Below, in pieces: positions 1 to 9,036 of a stretch of DNA of 64,000 nt. Source of the stretch: Rosistilla carotiformis (GTDB lineage: Bacteria > Planctomycetota > Planctomycetia > Pirellulales > Pirellulaceae). Both the position numbers and the translations under genes were made by a program. Under the pieces are notes generated by a model that saw nothing but the letters and a program-made list of their open reading frames with translations, was not told the DNA's origin and ran no database searches. Each line of letters opens with the position of its first letter. Position 1 is the stretch's first letter. Location: positions 3,472,001 through 3,536,000 of the forward strand of contig NZ_CP036348.1 of assembly GCF_007753095.1 (NCBI RefSeq), in the 5' to 3' direction.

Positions 1-3000
1 AATCGACCGGTAACCCGCTGCAACCCGATGGCGTCGAAGAGAACAAGAATCTGGCGGCTTACACCGCCGCAATTGCGAAGATGGCAGCGTCTGACGGGCA
101 TCGCTTTGTCGACCTGCACTCTCGAACCTCAGAAGCCTTTGCTGAGACCGCCGGCAACCAATTCACGATCAACGGCGTTCACCTGAATGAACAGGGCGAT
201 CGTTTGATGGGGGAATTGCTGGACGAGAGCCTGTTCGATGGGGAGCATCCCTTGGGGGCCGACGCCAGCAAATTCCAAGAGATTCGCCAATGGGTGAACG
301 ATAAATCTTGGTACCACTTGCAAGACTACCGAATGCTCAACGGTTGGTACGTTTATGGTGGTCGCCGCACATGGGACACCGAAACGTTCCCCACCGAATA
401 TCGCAAGATTCGAAACATTGTCGGTGTCCGTGATCAATACATCTGGGACTTGGCCGCTGGACGCCCGGTTGCCGATCAGCCCGATGATTCGAACACAGGC
501 GAGGTCTATAAGCCTGAAACAATGTTTGGCACGCGGGACGAAAACTTCCGCAAAATGCGTGAACCCGAAGAGATCAAATACCCGTCGCCCGAAGAATCGA
601 TCGAGATGATGACGGTTCCCGAGGGCTTCAAGGTGGAGTTGTTTGCTTCGGAACGGGAGTTCCCCGAACTTGCCAACCCGAATCAGATCGCCTTCGACAG
701 TCGAGGTCGGTTGTGGGTTTCGTGTATGGCCAACTATCCTCAGTGGCAACCCGGGTCGGCCAAGCCGAGCGATCGGTTGTTGATTTTTGAAGATACCGAT
801 GGCGATGGCAAAGCTGACAAGTGCATTCCGTTCTACGACAAACTGATCTGTCCCACCGGTTTTGAATTCTGGAACGGTGGCGTCTTGGTCGTCGACGAAC
901 CGCGGATTCTGTTCCTGAAAGATACCGATGGTGATGACCGCGCGGACGAAGTCACGCCGATCATCGATGGCATTGCGACCGACGACACCCACCACACCGT
1001 GGGTGCGTGGGAGTTCTCGCACGGCGGCTTGCTGCACATGCTTGAAGGCGTCTCGCTTTCGACCACGTTGGAAACGCCTTGGGGCCCGTTCCGCAACAAG
1101 GGAACCAGCGGTGGGTATATCTTCGACCTGCACTCATTGAAGTTCAGCCACTACCGCACGCCGGGCTACGGCAATCCGTGGTGTTTGGTGTTCGATAAGT
1201 GGGGGAACGGGATCGTGGGGGACGGGACCAACGCGAAGCAACACTGGGTCAGTCCACTCTCGGGCCTGGAAGTCAACACGCGTCGGACGATGGATCCGGT
1301 CTTCGATAACCAAGGGATGCGTCCTGCGGTCGGGAATGAATTCTTGTGGTCGCGTCAATTTCCGGACGATGTCCAAGGACAATTCATTTATGCCTGTGTG
1401 ATCAACATGCACGGCATGCCTCGATTTAACGTTCGTGATCAGGCCGACGGTGCGGGGTTTGAAGGGGAACGGGTCGACGATCTGCTCTCTTCGACCGACA
1501 TGGTCTTCCGCCCTGTCGATCCCAAAATTGGTCCCGACGGTGCGCTTTGGTTTGGCGATTGGTGCAACGCGTTGATTGGCCACATGCAATATTCGCAGCG
1601 CGATCCGAATCGCGACCATCAACACGGCCGCATCTTCCGTTTGGTGTATGAACCCAAACCGTTGTTGGAACCGATCACGCAGGCCGATAAGTCGATTCCC
1701 GAACTTTTGGATCAATTGAAGACTTACGAACTGCGCACTCGCTATCGCGTGCGTCGTGAAATCCGCGACCGCAACAAGGAAGACGTTTACGCAGCGATCA
1801 GCCAATGGATCGATGGCGTCGAAGATCCGATGCAATTGTGCGAAGCGATGTGGATTCAAGAGAGTTTCCGCGATGTCGATCCGAGCTTGCTGGACCGGAT
1901 TTTGGCCACCGATGAATACCGTGCCCGGGCTGCGGCGATCCATACGATCACCAACGAAATGGAGCGGATTCCGAATGCGAAAGACTATCTGGCCAAGGGA
2001 GTTGTCGACTCAAATCCTCGCGTTCGCTTGGAAGCCGTGCGTGGCTTGAGCTTCCTGGGGACTGTGGAAGCGACCGAACTGGCGTTGAAGGTTGTCGACC
2101 AACCGATGGACTATTGGATCGACTACACGTTGGAGCACACGCTGCACGCGTTGGAGCCAGCGTGGAAGTCGGGTGAAGGGAACGAAGGCTTTTTGGCGAA
2201 CAGCTCCGAAGCCGCCACAAAGCACTTCACGCGCTTCCGCAATCTGAACGGTCCCGGTGGCGCCGCGGTGCTGCCGTTGGAAGTTGCCGATGATGTCGAT
2301 GCGTCGCTCAAGGCACGCAAAGATGCGATTGCGAAGCTGTCGAAACTCAGCGGCGGCAACGCCGGTCGTGGTCTCGAAGTGTTTAAACGCGTCTGTTCGG
2401 CGTGTCACATGGTCGGCGATGTCGGCAAAAAATTTGGTCCCGATCTGAGCGATATTGGTCGTCGATTTAGCGTGGAACAGATCATTGCTTCGGTCATCAT
2501 GCCCAACGAGGAGATCTCCAAGGGCTATGAGACGGTGATGGTGCTGACGTTCGACGGTGCGACTCACAACGGTTTCATCCTGAAGGAAGATGATGAGACG
2601 TTGTCGTTGGGCGTTGCCAACGGAAAACAGATCGACGTGCTGAAGGATGACATCGAAATCCGCAAGCCGATGAAAGCCAGTTCGATGCCCGAGGGGCTCG
2701 TTAAAACGATCGCTCCGGTGGAATTCCTGGATCTAATTGCGTTCTTGAAGAATCAACAAGCCATCGCGTATTCCAAGAGTGACGATGGTTGGATTCGCAG
2801 CACCGACAAGAACCCGCCACCAATGCGAACGCATGGTGAGTTTCAAGAGATCTCCCGCGATGCGGAACTTCAATTGGGCGACGCCTTTGACAATCGTGAT
2901 TGGAACAGCAATGCGCATTTGTTTCTGAACCCGTTGAAGCCGTCGAAGTGGGACTTTACGTTCCATTCACATCACGACTCGGCCAATCCCGCGCTGACGA

Positions 3001-3260
3001 TTCGGTTGGCGAAGGAGTCCGAAGTTGGGCACATCGAACTGAAGAACCGCTTGGAGAGTAAGTTCCATGATCGGGCTGAAGGCTTGACGGTTTGGACATC
3101 GATCGACGGCAAAGACTTCCAGAAAGTCTGGTCGGCGGACAAACCGCAAGCGGATTACAAGATCGATCTGCCCGCCGGCACCCGAGCGAAATACGTTCGC
3201 ATCGGCCTCGATGGCAAGGGGACTTTCCATCTGTTCCAAGGCGTAATCTACGGACGCTAA
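1..3260 (+). CDS. GDSL/membrane-bound dehydrogenase/c-type heme protein, 5' end cut by the window
   Basis: The reading frame is open from base 3, so the first ATG at 81 is not the true start and the N-terminus lies outside the window; 1085 residues are visible. The first ~85 residues resemble the end of an SGNH/GDSL hydrolase (NGVHLNEQGD). Then comes a beta-propeller of the PVC-type membrane-bound dehydrogenase kind with repeated DTDGDG/DTDGDD motifs and a conserved DPNRDHQHGRIFR stretch, then HEAT-like helices. A CSACH heme site lies at about bases 2394-2408, and a C-terminal region follows that resembles a discoidin-like carbohydrate-binding fold. Such proteins are secreted in planctomycetes and are thought to oxidise sugars or glycans, passing electrons to the bound heme; the substrate is unknown. 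A paralogue at 21245-26230 keeps the full N-terminus and carries a second heme and a PA14 domain. Family assignment is firm, activity is inference. Confidence 0.88.
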   Translation, partial: STGNPLQPDGVEENKNLAAYTAAIAKMAASDGHRFVDLHSRTSEAFAETAGNQFTINGVHLNEQGDRLMGELLDESLFDGEHPLGADASKFQEIRQWVNDKSWYHLQDYRMLNGWYVYGGRRTWDTETFPTEYRKIRNIVGVRDQYIWDLAAGRPVADQPDDSNTGEVYKPETMFGTRDENFRKMREPEEIKYPSPEESIEMMTVPEGFKVELFASEREFPELANPNQIAFDSRGRLWVSCMANYPQWQPGSAKPSDRLLIFEDTDGDGKADKCIPFYDKLICPTGFEFWNGGVLVVDEPRILFLKDTDGDDRADEVTPIIDGIATDDTHHTVGAWEFSHGGLLHMLEGVSLSTTLETPWGPFRNKGTSGGYIFDLHSLKFSHYRTPGYGNPWCLVFDKWGNGIVGDGTNAKQHWVSPLSGLEVNTRRTMDPVFDNQGMRPAVGNEFLWSRQFPDDVQGQFIYACVINMHGMPRFNVRDQADGAGFEGERVDDLLSSTDMVFRPVDPKIGPDGALWFGDWCNALIGHMQYSQRDPNRDHQHGRIFRLVYEPKPLLEPITQADKSIPELLDQLKTYELRTRYRVRREIRDRNKEDVYAAISQWIDGVEDPMQLCEAMWIQESFRDVDPSLLDRILATDEYRARAAAIHTITNEMERIPNAKDYLAKGVVDSNPRVRLEAVRGLSFLGTVEATELALKVVDQPMDYWIDYTLEHTLHALEPAWKSGEGNEGFLANSSEAATKHFTRFRNLNGPGGAAVLPLEVADDVDASLKARKDAIAKLSKLSGGNAGRGLEVFKRVCSACHMVGDVGKKFGPDLSDIGRRFSVEQIIASVIMPNEEISKGYETVMVLTFDGATHNGFILKEDDETLSLGVANGKQIDVLKDDIEIRKPMKASSMPEGLVKTIAPVEFLDLIAFLKNQQAIAYSKSDDGWIRSTDKNPPPMRTHGEFQEISRDAELQLGDAFDNRDWNSNAHLFLNPLKPSKWDFTFHSHHDSANPALTIRLAKESEVGHIELKNRLESKFHDRAEGLTVWTSIDGKDFQKVWSADKPQADYKIDLPAGTRAKYVRIGLDGKGTFHLFQGVIYGR

Positions 3261-3283
3261 CGTCGATCTACTGAGAATGCCGA

Positions 3284-3311
3284 CCCAGGGATCCCCGCGG
3301 GGGTTCCTGGG
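3284..3311. terminator. Hairpin after the heme protein gene
   Basis: A GC-rich inverted repeat begins 23 bases after the stop codon. About 12 base pairs can form, including two G-U pairs, around a CGCG tip. There is no clear T tract, so it may end transcription, stabilise the 3' end or simply be a repeat; the position favours a 3'-end role. Confidence 0.4.
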
Positions 3312-3344
3312 GCCCAACGGCGCACGTTTAGGGTCCAACGTATC

Positions 3345-3512
3345 GGAAGTCGTCAAGACTTTCGATTTCTGGAAAGCAGCACGGGCTCGAAACGCGCGAC
3401 CCGTTCCGCTTCGAAGTGCGTCACCGCGGGGCGATTCCCCGGCGAAGCGGAAGTCGTCAAGACTATCGATCTTCGGAAAGGAGCACCGGGCCGAAACGCG
3501 CGACCCGTTCCG
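3345..3512. repeat. Pair of imperfect 64 bp direct repeats
   Basis: Copies at 3345-3408 and 3449-3512 both begin GGAAGTCGTCAAGACT and end GAAACGCGCGACCCGTTCCG, with roughly nine differences between them in the middle. The 40 bases in between are unrelated. They fill the space between the two convergent genes, so they sit downstream of both. No coding function is visible. Confidence 0.7.
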
Positions 3513-3542
3513 GTACCTTGGCTTCCGAAAAGACCGCGGCGA

Positions 3543-5036
3543 TCAACCGCCTGTGGTTTCGAGTTCTCTCATGTAGACCGCCAGTGAGGTCTCAAAGGTT
3601 GAGGCATCGATTTTGTAGTGCGGATCCGAATCGGTGTACTTGTTGCAATGTTCGACCAACACGCGGTACAGGAATCGGAACAGATGCCGAGGAACTCGCA
3701 ACGACTGCATTGCGGCGAGTAAACGTTCGTAAGAAATATTCTCATCGAACAGCTTCCGCGGCTCGGGAGACTGACCTTCTGCCGCACACGCCATCATGCG
3801 GGATTGAGCCAAGTCGTATAACGCTTCGCCTGTCCAGTGGAAACTGGGAACCAGGTTCTGCTTATCCAGTCGCGCCCGTTCGTGGAACTCTCGCGACTCG
3901 CGCTCGACGTCTCGATGCAGCTCTTGCGGCAACAGCAGTTTGATGCCGACGCCCGAATGTTTCAACAGCTTGTTGTCCAACAGCGGCCAAACGAAGCGAC
4001 GCATCAGCTCTGGCTTGCCGCCCAAGAGATGGGGTTCATCGACTCGGTCGATCAGTACGATCACGCCCGAGAAACCGAGACGCGCCAGCAAAAGTTGAAA
4101 CTTGCTGAGCATCTCATAGCGGTCGTCGGTGCGGTCGAATCGCGGCAACGGCTGACTGGCCAGTTCGCTGAACGGGATCGAAAGCAGGGTCTTGTGCAGT
4201 GCACGGGTGTCCCGTTTGCCAACGCGCATGTGCTTGCGGATTCCGCGTGCCATCCACCAACATCGCAACCAACGCCACTTGTAGTGCGCCGCCCCGACGA
4301 AGCTGACCAGCAGGAACAACGCACCGGCCCACATCGGACTGAGCCGGTCGGAATAAGCTAACCAGCTCGAAAGGCCCAACGCGATGATCACCGAAGCGAT
4401 CGCCAACCCAAAGTCCCAGCCGACCGACCAGTTGCGGTAGCCCAATTTTCGTCGCAGCCCATTCCAACGGTCGGAGAATGATTCGCCGGTCGATTGATCG
4501 TAGGCGAGCGACAGCAGCAGCAGGTCGCGTGCTTGATGACGTTCCAGTTTTCGCAGGTCTTCGTCGCGAACCTCGGTCGCTACCGAATCGTTCGCGTTAT
4601 TTTGATCCAGGACGCGATCGACGAGCCGTGTGACGCCGATGCACAGGATCGAATCGATATGATCCCACAAACGCCAAGCGTCGAGTGTGCGTTCGGGTTT
4701 TTTGGCAATTCGATTCGGCAGCCGTTCTTGGAAATGATCCAGGAACGGATTGAAGTCGTCGTACCGAATGACAAATGTGCGGTTGTTGAGATGTTGGCGG
4801 TTGTAGCGATCCAAATGGCGATCGATCTGTAAACCAATCGCCGTTTTTCCAGCCCCCTTCGCACCAAACACGATCGCAGTGCTCGGTTCCGACGGATCGC
4901 CGTAGACCTTGTCCCAGACCGGATGGAAGGCGCTGGAGATACAAAATTCTTTGAACACGGGATCGGTTTGCGCATCCTCTTCGGCGAAGGGATTGCGGCT
5001 GATACCGTGATGCTCAAGGAAGGTGTGGATATTCAT
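3543..5036 (-). CDS. Membrane-anchored P-loop ATPase
   Basis: The 497-residue protein starts at an ATG without an obvious ribosome site. A Walker A motif GAKGAGKT lies at residues 58-65 and a Walker B-like stretch GVIVLIDRVDE at 324-334, so the ATPase domain is interrupted by a long insertion. That insertion holds two hydrophobic segments at about 208-227 and 234-251, which would anchor the protein as a hairpin with both halves in the cytoplasm. This plan recalls KAP-type or ORC/Cdc6-like STAND NTPases, but I do not recognise a named family. It stands alone: the convergent neighbour is the heme protein and the next gene behind it is a secreted protein, so there is no functional hint from context. 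Nucleotide binding is well supported; the role is unknown. Confidence 0.8.
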   Translation of the reverse strand: MNIHTFLEHHGISRNPFAEEDAQTDPVFKEFCISSAFHPVWDKVYGDPSEPSTAIVFGAKGAGKTAIGLQIDRHLDRYNRQHLNNRTFVIRYDDFNPFLDHFQERLPNRIAKKPERTLDAWRLWDHIDSILCIGVTRLVDRVLDQNNANDSVATEVRDEDLRKLERHQARDLLLLSLAYDQSTGESFSDRWNGLRRKLGYRNWSVGWDFGLAIASVIIALGLSSWLAYSDRLSPMWAGALFLLVSFVGAAHYKWRWLRCWWMARGIRKHMRVGKRDTRALHKTLLSIPFSELASQPLPRFDRTDDRYEMLSKFQLLLARLGFSGVIVLIDRVDEPHLLGGKPELMRRFVWPLLDNKLLKHSGVGIKLLLPQELHRDVERESREFHERARLDKQNLVPSFHWTGEALYDLAQSRMMACAAEGQSPEPRKLFDENISYERLLAAMQSLRVPRHLFRFLYRVLVEHCNKYTDSDPHYKIDASTFETSLAVYMRELETTGG

Positions 5037-5338
5037 GGAGTCGCCGAAAGCGGACGTGAAACGCGGTTCGCGGTGATAATTGACGTTGGTGAAGCCTACT
5101 TTGGTCTACACCGGTTCGCCGAACCAAGCAGCAGCGGATCGGTGGGTTTCAAAGCAGCGAGAATCGCCGAATCGGCATAATCGCTAAGCTCGGCTCCAGC
5201 GTACCTACGAAAATCGCCCGACGGAATGCCCCGCCGAGCGATACGTTTTTCATAGCCGCAGGCTGCCACAGCGATGTTCGCCGCAGAGCGACCTCAAACG
5301 GGGGCAGGTTTCTCGCGGTTTCGCCTTTGGGGGGAGTG
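5037..5338. other. Intergenic, nothing recognised
   Basis: About 300 bases lie between the start of the ATPase gene and the stop of the secreted protein gene, both on the minus strand. The promoter of the ATPase gene should be here. I see no convincing promoter box, hairpin or short gene. Confidence 0.5.
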
Positions 5339-5884
5339 CTATTTGATGCTCTTGAGCATGCTTTTAAAGGCTTCCTTGTTTTCACCAACGATTTCGGCGG
5401 GGCCAGTCACCTTGATGAAGTATTTGCGTCCATCGTTGACAATGATCGCACCCAGCATCTCGTAGTCTTCACGCTTGACGGTTTTGCCAGGAGCAAATGG
5501 GCCACCGCCCATCGATTCCTTGAAGGTTCCCTGCAATTCGATCAAGTGAACTTCGTTTCCGGCCACATCCAGCTTTTCTTGTTTGGCTGTCGCTTTCGCC
5601 GATCCGCCATCGGGAGCTGTGAACTGGGCGATCCAGCGATCGATATTGGCGGTGATGTCGCCCCCGGCGGGCATCATCGTCACTCGTGCCGCCTGTTCGA
5701 CTCCTTCCTTGCTGATCGCGTATTCCTTCTCGACGATCCGCGATCGCGGCGGGACGGCTTTCCAACCCTCGGGCGTTTCCAGCGTGACCGCGCCCCCTAA
5801 AGCTTCCACCTTCTCAGCGAAACTGCTGGAACAGATCAAAAACTGGCTGAGGGTCAATATTCCAAAGAAAGCTAAGCGTCGCAT
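5339..5884 (-). CDS. Secreted hypothetical protein
   Basis: The frame opens upstream, but the ATG at 5884 gives a typical signal peptide (MRRLAFFGILTLSQ then SSSFAEK) and has GGAG nine bases before it, so I use that start, giving 181 residues. The mature part is small, lacks cysteines and contains TPEGWKAVPP and a run of short strands with an acidic/basic mix. It ends in EAFKSMLKSIK. This resembles PsbP/DUF1795-like small beta-rich exported proteins that planctomycetes carry in number, but I cannot name a function. It stands alone, with a long gap on its 5' side. Export is well supported and function is unknown. Confidence 0.75.
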   Translation of the reverse strand: MRRLAFFGILTLSQFLICSSSFAEKVEALGGAVTLETPEGWKAVPPRSRIVEKEYAISKEGVEQAARVTMMPAGGDITANIDRWIAQFTAPDGGSAKATAKQEKLDVAGNEVHLIELQGTFKESMGGGPFAPGKTVKREDYEMLGAIIVNDGRKYFIKVTGPAEIVGENKEAFKSMLKSIK

Positions 5885-6574
5885 TTTTTTAGACTCCGTC
5901 GAATCGGTGGGGCTGAATTCAGTATCTGAGGATTTTAGCTCCCAGTGACGCAAAAAGCCAATCCGGGAGTGTTTTCACGTCGGAAGTATTACGACCTCGA
6001 CGCAACAATCCTCCTAAAGAAACGAAGCGTTGCCCAGCGGTCAGAAGAATGTTCCTCCTCGCCGTCAAAACGCCTCGGAAATCTTCCGCCGACGATCATC
6101 GAAGATCCACCCACCACGTCGGAGGTGCGGCGAAGTTCGCGTGGCTGGCGACAGTAGCGGTGCTGTGAGATTGCACTGCGGGCGATGCCGGTACAACGTC
6201 GCGGAGCGGGGGGCCGTCAACCGCCAGCCCAAATGAAGGTTTGATTAAAAATCACGTTGTTTGAGTGAGGAGCAATGTCGCTCCGATCGGTTTCACGGGA
6301 CTTCGATCGTTGCGCATAAGGGGAATCCGGCGGCCAGTGTTATGGCGGTACGGTTGGATGAAGTGGCGGTGTGCGCCGCGACAGTCGCTGTTGGCGAAAT
6401 TCACTCGCTCGTTGGCGGGGAGCCTATGAGACAAGCTTCGCGCGTTCTTCATCATTCCTGCGCCTTGGCTTCATTTACGAATTCATAAACTGCGACAACC
6501 TTTGGGCGACGGACTCTTCAGTTCGTGACGTCATTCGTTTGTCTTCGATATTATTCCTGTGGAGTTGGTCCGTT
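5885..6574. other. 690 bp gap, no gene accepted
   Basis: This stretch separates a divergent pair (secreted protein on minus, small lipoprotein on plus). It holds only short open frames on both strands (around 60-75 codons) without ribosome sites or family features. Two 5' ends should be here, but I see no clear promoter. It may be old coding or repeat sequence. Confidence 0.5.
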
Positions 6575-6745
6575 ATGTCCATTTCTTCTCGATTACTGCT
6601 TCTTGCAAGCATCGCGCATGTCGGTGCCGCCGTCGGTTGCGGCGGGCCCAGCAACGCCCCAGTCACCCCTCTTCCTACGCCAACGGCTACCAGCGACGCC
6701 CCGCCGCGCGGCCCTGAACCTGTATTGGCCGACGAAGGGCCATAG
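6575..6745 (+). CDS. Small putative lipoprotein
   Basis: A 56-residue protein starts at 6575 with GGAG ten bases before the ATG. It opens with MSISSRLLLLASIAH, a hydrophobic stretch, and then a lipobox-like AVGC with Cys at residue 22. The rest is Pro/Thr/Ala-rich, as in linkers that hold a lipid-anchored peptide off the membrane. The next gene on the same strand, 78 bases on, encodes a DUF1559 protein; tiny lipoproteins beside DUF1559 genes are frequent in planctomycetes, and a second such pair is seen at 45729-48464. The lipobox is not ideal (Ala at -3). The open frame extends further upstream, but that part reads as random. Confidence 0.6.
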   Translation: MSISSRLLLLASIAHVGAAVGCGGPSNAPVTPLPTPTATSDAPPRGPEPVLADEGP

Positions 6746-6823
6746 TTCGGTACTTTCGAATATGCAATGTCTTCCTGCAACCGCGCTGGTTGCGGTTTTC
6801 GATAAATGGTCTTCATACAATAG

Positions 6824-7768
6824 ATGGATAACAGGATGATTAACCGAAACGGTCGTCGGGCGGGCTTTACGCTGGTGGAATTGTTGGTCGTGATCGCGAT
6901 TATTGGAATCTTAGTTGGACTTTTGCTTCCCGCTGTGCAGTCGGCACGCGAAGCGGCCCGGCGGATGCAGTGTGGCAACAATCTGAAACAACTGGGGTTG
7001 GCGATGCACAACTACCACGATACCTACAACAGCTTGCCGTATGGTGCTAACGCCGGATGGGGGCACGATTGGACGACATTTATTTTGCCCCAGATTGAAC
7101 AAACGCCTCTGTATGACACGGTCCCCACACCGTTTAACGATTCTGGCGCCTGGACCGGAACCGATGCTCGCAGCCTGGCGTTGATCGCCCTGGCTCAAAC
7201 TCCCGTTCCCGCGTTCCGTTGTCCCTCGCAAATTGGCCCGACTAACGAGCCGGACACCATCAACGGGTTGGCCAACCGCGCAATCAACAACTACCTCGCC
7301 TGCGCGGGTGGGAACGCCCAAACCGACAACAATGGTACCGGGGGAATGGACAGCTCCAACGGGTTGTTCATGGCCAGTTTGTTCACGAGTTCGCGACCGT
7401 TGCCGCCGCGAAAATTCCGTGACGCGACCGATGGATTGTCCAATACGGTGATGATCGGAGAATCGCAATACATGCTCGATGGCGACAAGGGCTGCAATAT
7501 ATGCGATCGCTTCTTGTTCTATCACATGAACTACGATAGCGATTCGGGAAGCGATTTCTCCGAGTCTTTGGGGTCGACGTTCTTCAAAATCAATAGCGAC
7601 GCGGTCAACAATCAAGAACGCGAGCTGTCGTATTCCAGCTACCATCCAGGGGGCGCTCAAATCGCGTTGGCCGATGGTTCGACTCGGTTCGTTTCCGAGA
7701 CCGTTGAACTGGCCACCTGGCAAGCCCTGGGATCTCGCGACAATGGCGAAACGATCGGCGAATACTAA
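6824..7768 (+). CDS. DUF1559 prepilin-like protein
   Basis: The 314-residue protein has a type IV prepilin-like start: a short basic leader, then [17 protein letters not shown] with Glu at +5 after the cleavage Gly, then a long amphipathic helix ([11 protein letters not shown]). The remainder is the DUF1559 domain, ending with the signature [16 protein letters not shown] near the C-terminus. A CNICDRF motif holds two close cysteines. Such proteins occur in dozens of copies per planctomycete genome. They are thought to be processed like pseudopilins and exposed on the outer surface, but their job is unknown. An alternative ATG lies four codons on. It follows a small lipoprotein gene and probably shares its transcript. 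Confidence 0.92.
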   Translation: MDNRMINRNGRRAGFTLVELLVVIAIIGILVGLLLPAVQSAREAARRMQCGNNLKQLGLAMHNYHDTYNSLPYGANAGWGHDWTTFILPQIEQTPLYDTVPTPFNDSGAWTGTDARSLALIALAQTPVPAFRCPSQIGPTNEPDTINGLANRAINNYLACAGGNAQTDNNGTGGMDSSNGLFMASLFTSSRPLPPRKFRDATDGLSNTVMIGESQYMLDGDKGCNICDRFLFYHMNYDSDSGSDFSESLGSTFFKINSDAVNNQERELSYSSYHPGGAQIALADGSTRFVSETVELATWQALGSRDNGETIGEY

Positions 7769-7806
7769 CCGTTCGATCGCTCCACACGCATCGTGGAACA
7801 CAGGTG

Positions 7807-7863
7807 CCTCGCCAATTTCAAATGGGCGAGGGCGTCGCGGTCAGTGTCTCCACGACCGCGACG
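7807..7863. terminator. Two hairpins between convergent genes
   Basis: The first hairpin pairs CCTCGCC (7807-7813) with GGCGAGG (7825-7831). The second pairs CGTCGCGGTC (7833-7842) with GACCGCGACG (7854-7863) perfectly. They fill the 106 bases between the stops of the DUF1559 gene and the dehydrogenase gene and could act on both strands. Neither has a strong T tract. Confidence 0.55.
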
Positions 7864-7874
7864 AACCGGTGCGA

Positions 7875-8981
7875 TCAACGATCCCAGTCGATGATCACCT
7901 TCAAGCTATCTTTGTCCGCGGCTCGGCTGATCGCGGCGTGGATTTGATCTTGTCCAAAGACTTCGGTCTCGTTGGTCATGCGGTCAATCTTGGGTAGTAA
8001 CCCCTCGGAAAGAAACTTGTGAGCCAAGCGAATTCCGTGCATGCTGCTTCCGTGAGTCGCTTGGTAGCACTGCAGCCGATAATGAATGTCGTTGTTGAGA
8101 TCGATCTCATGGGCAATCCGCGGCTTCCCATCGGCCCCCTTGACCCCCGCGTGTCCGTCGAGGACCGTTCCGTAGCCCATCAACTGCGGCGCCAGATCAT
8201 ACGCTTCGCGAACCGGTGCGTTGACCATCACAAAGTGGGGTTCGTTGTATGGCTTGCAATGCGCCAACGTATTGGCGACGACGTTTTCATCCCACCGGAC
8301 GCCAACAACGCGATCGTCGCCGAAATCCGCGAGCACGCGTTCTAGTCGCTCTTTGCCGCGATTGATCAGAATGATTTTCTTGGCGTTCATCGCTTTGGCG
8401 CACTGCAGCGCGTAGGTGCTTTGCGAGCCGGCGCCGATCAAAACGACAATCCGATTCTCGATGCAGTTGTTGACGCGCGTCATGCCTTCGAGGCAGCAGG
8501 CCAGCGGTTCCAGTTGGCAGGCGTGATTGGGATTGAAGCCGGCCGGAAATTTAACGATCGGGCCGTCGTCAACGAACCATTTCGGCAGAATTGCATGCGA
8601 CCGGGCGAAGCCGGGAAATTCGTGTCCGGTGGCCTGCGTGTTGGGGCAACTGGTCCAGTCGCCGGTCCCTTCGGCACCACAGTAGATACAATCGGTATCA
8701 CCGCAGGGGATGTCGCATCCGAGGCCGACGAGATCCCCAACGGCAAACTTATCCACCCCCGCACCGACGGCGTCGACGACGCAAGCAACCTCGTGCAACA
8801 GAATCGCGGGCCACGATAGAATCCGCGGCAGACCGACTTTGTAGATCACCACATCCGATTGGCAGACCGATGTCTTATTGGTTCGCAAGCGAATTTCGCC
8901 TGGTCCAGGTTCGCCGATCGTTTCCTGAGCATGCGTGAAGTTGCCGCCGGGTTTGTCGAGATAATAGATCGAGTTTTGCAT
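7875..8981 (-). CDS. Zinc-type medium-chain dehydrogenase
   Basis: The upstream in-frame extension is dropped and the ATG at 8981 is used, giving 368 residues that begin MQNSIYYLDK. The catalytic lobe shows Cys40, His63-Glu64 and Glu158 in the positions expected for the catalytic zinc. Cys89, 93, 98 and 101 could hold a structural zinc with unusual spacing. The nucleotide-binding turn reads LIGAGSQS instead of the common GxGxxG, a noteworthy variant. It is the last gene of a three-gene minus-strand operon, 55 bases after a second dehydrogenase and downstream of a fused sugar isomerase/epimerase, so it most likely oxidises or reduces a sugar, polyol or their phosphates. The exact substrate cannot be read from sequence. 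Confidence 0.85.
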   Translation of the reverse strand: MQNSIYYLDKPGGNFTHAQETIGEPGPGEIRLRTNKTSVCQSDVVIYKVGLPRILSWPAILLHEVACVVDAVGAGVDKFAVGDLVGLGCDIPCGDTDCIYCGAEGTGDWTSCPNTQATGHEFPGFARSHAILPKWFVDDGPIVKFPAGFNPNHACQLEPLACCLEGMTRVNNCIENRIVVLIGAGSQSTYALQCAKAMNAKKIILINRGKERLERVLADFGDDRVVGVRWDENVVANTLAHCKPYNEPHFVMVNAPVREAYDLAPQLMGYGTVLDGHAGVKGADGKPRIAHEIDLNNDIHYRLQCYQATHGSSMHGIRLAHKFLSEGLLPKIDRMTNETEVFGQDQIHAAISRAADKDSLKVIIDWDR

Positions 8982-9036
8982 CGTGAGTTCGCATTTAAAG
9001 TATGGGGAGGGGGTGTCTGTTCGCGACAATTTGACG

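Noticed and set aside
129-1133. 334-codon minus-strand frame over the left-edge gene
   Set aside because: Antisense shadow of a clear dehydrogenase-type domain.
6252-6488. Short frames on both strands in the 5885-6574 gap
   Set aside because: No ribosome site, no recognisable family and overlapping each other on opposite strands.
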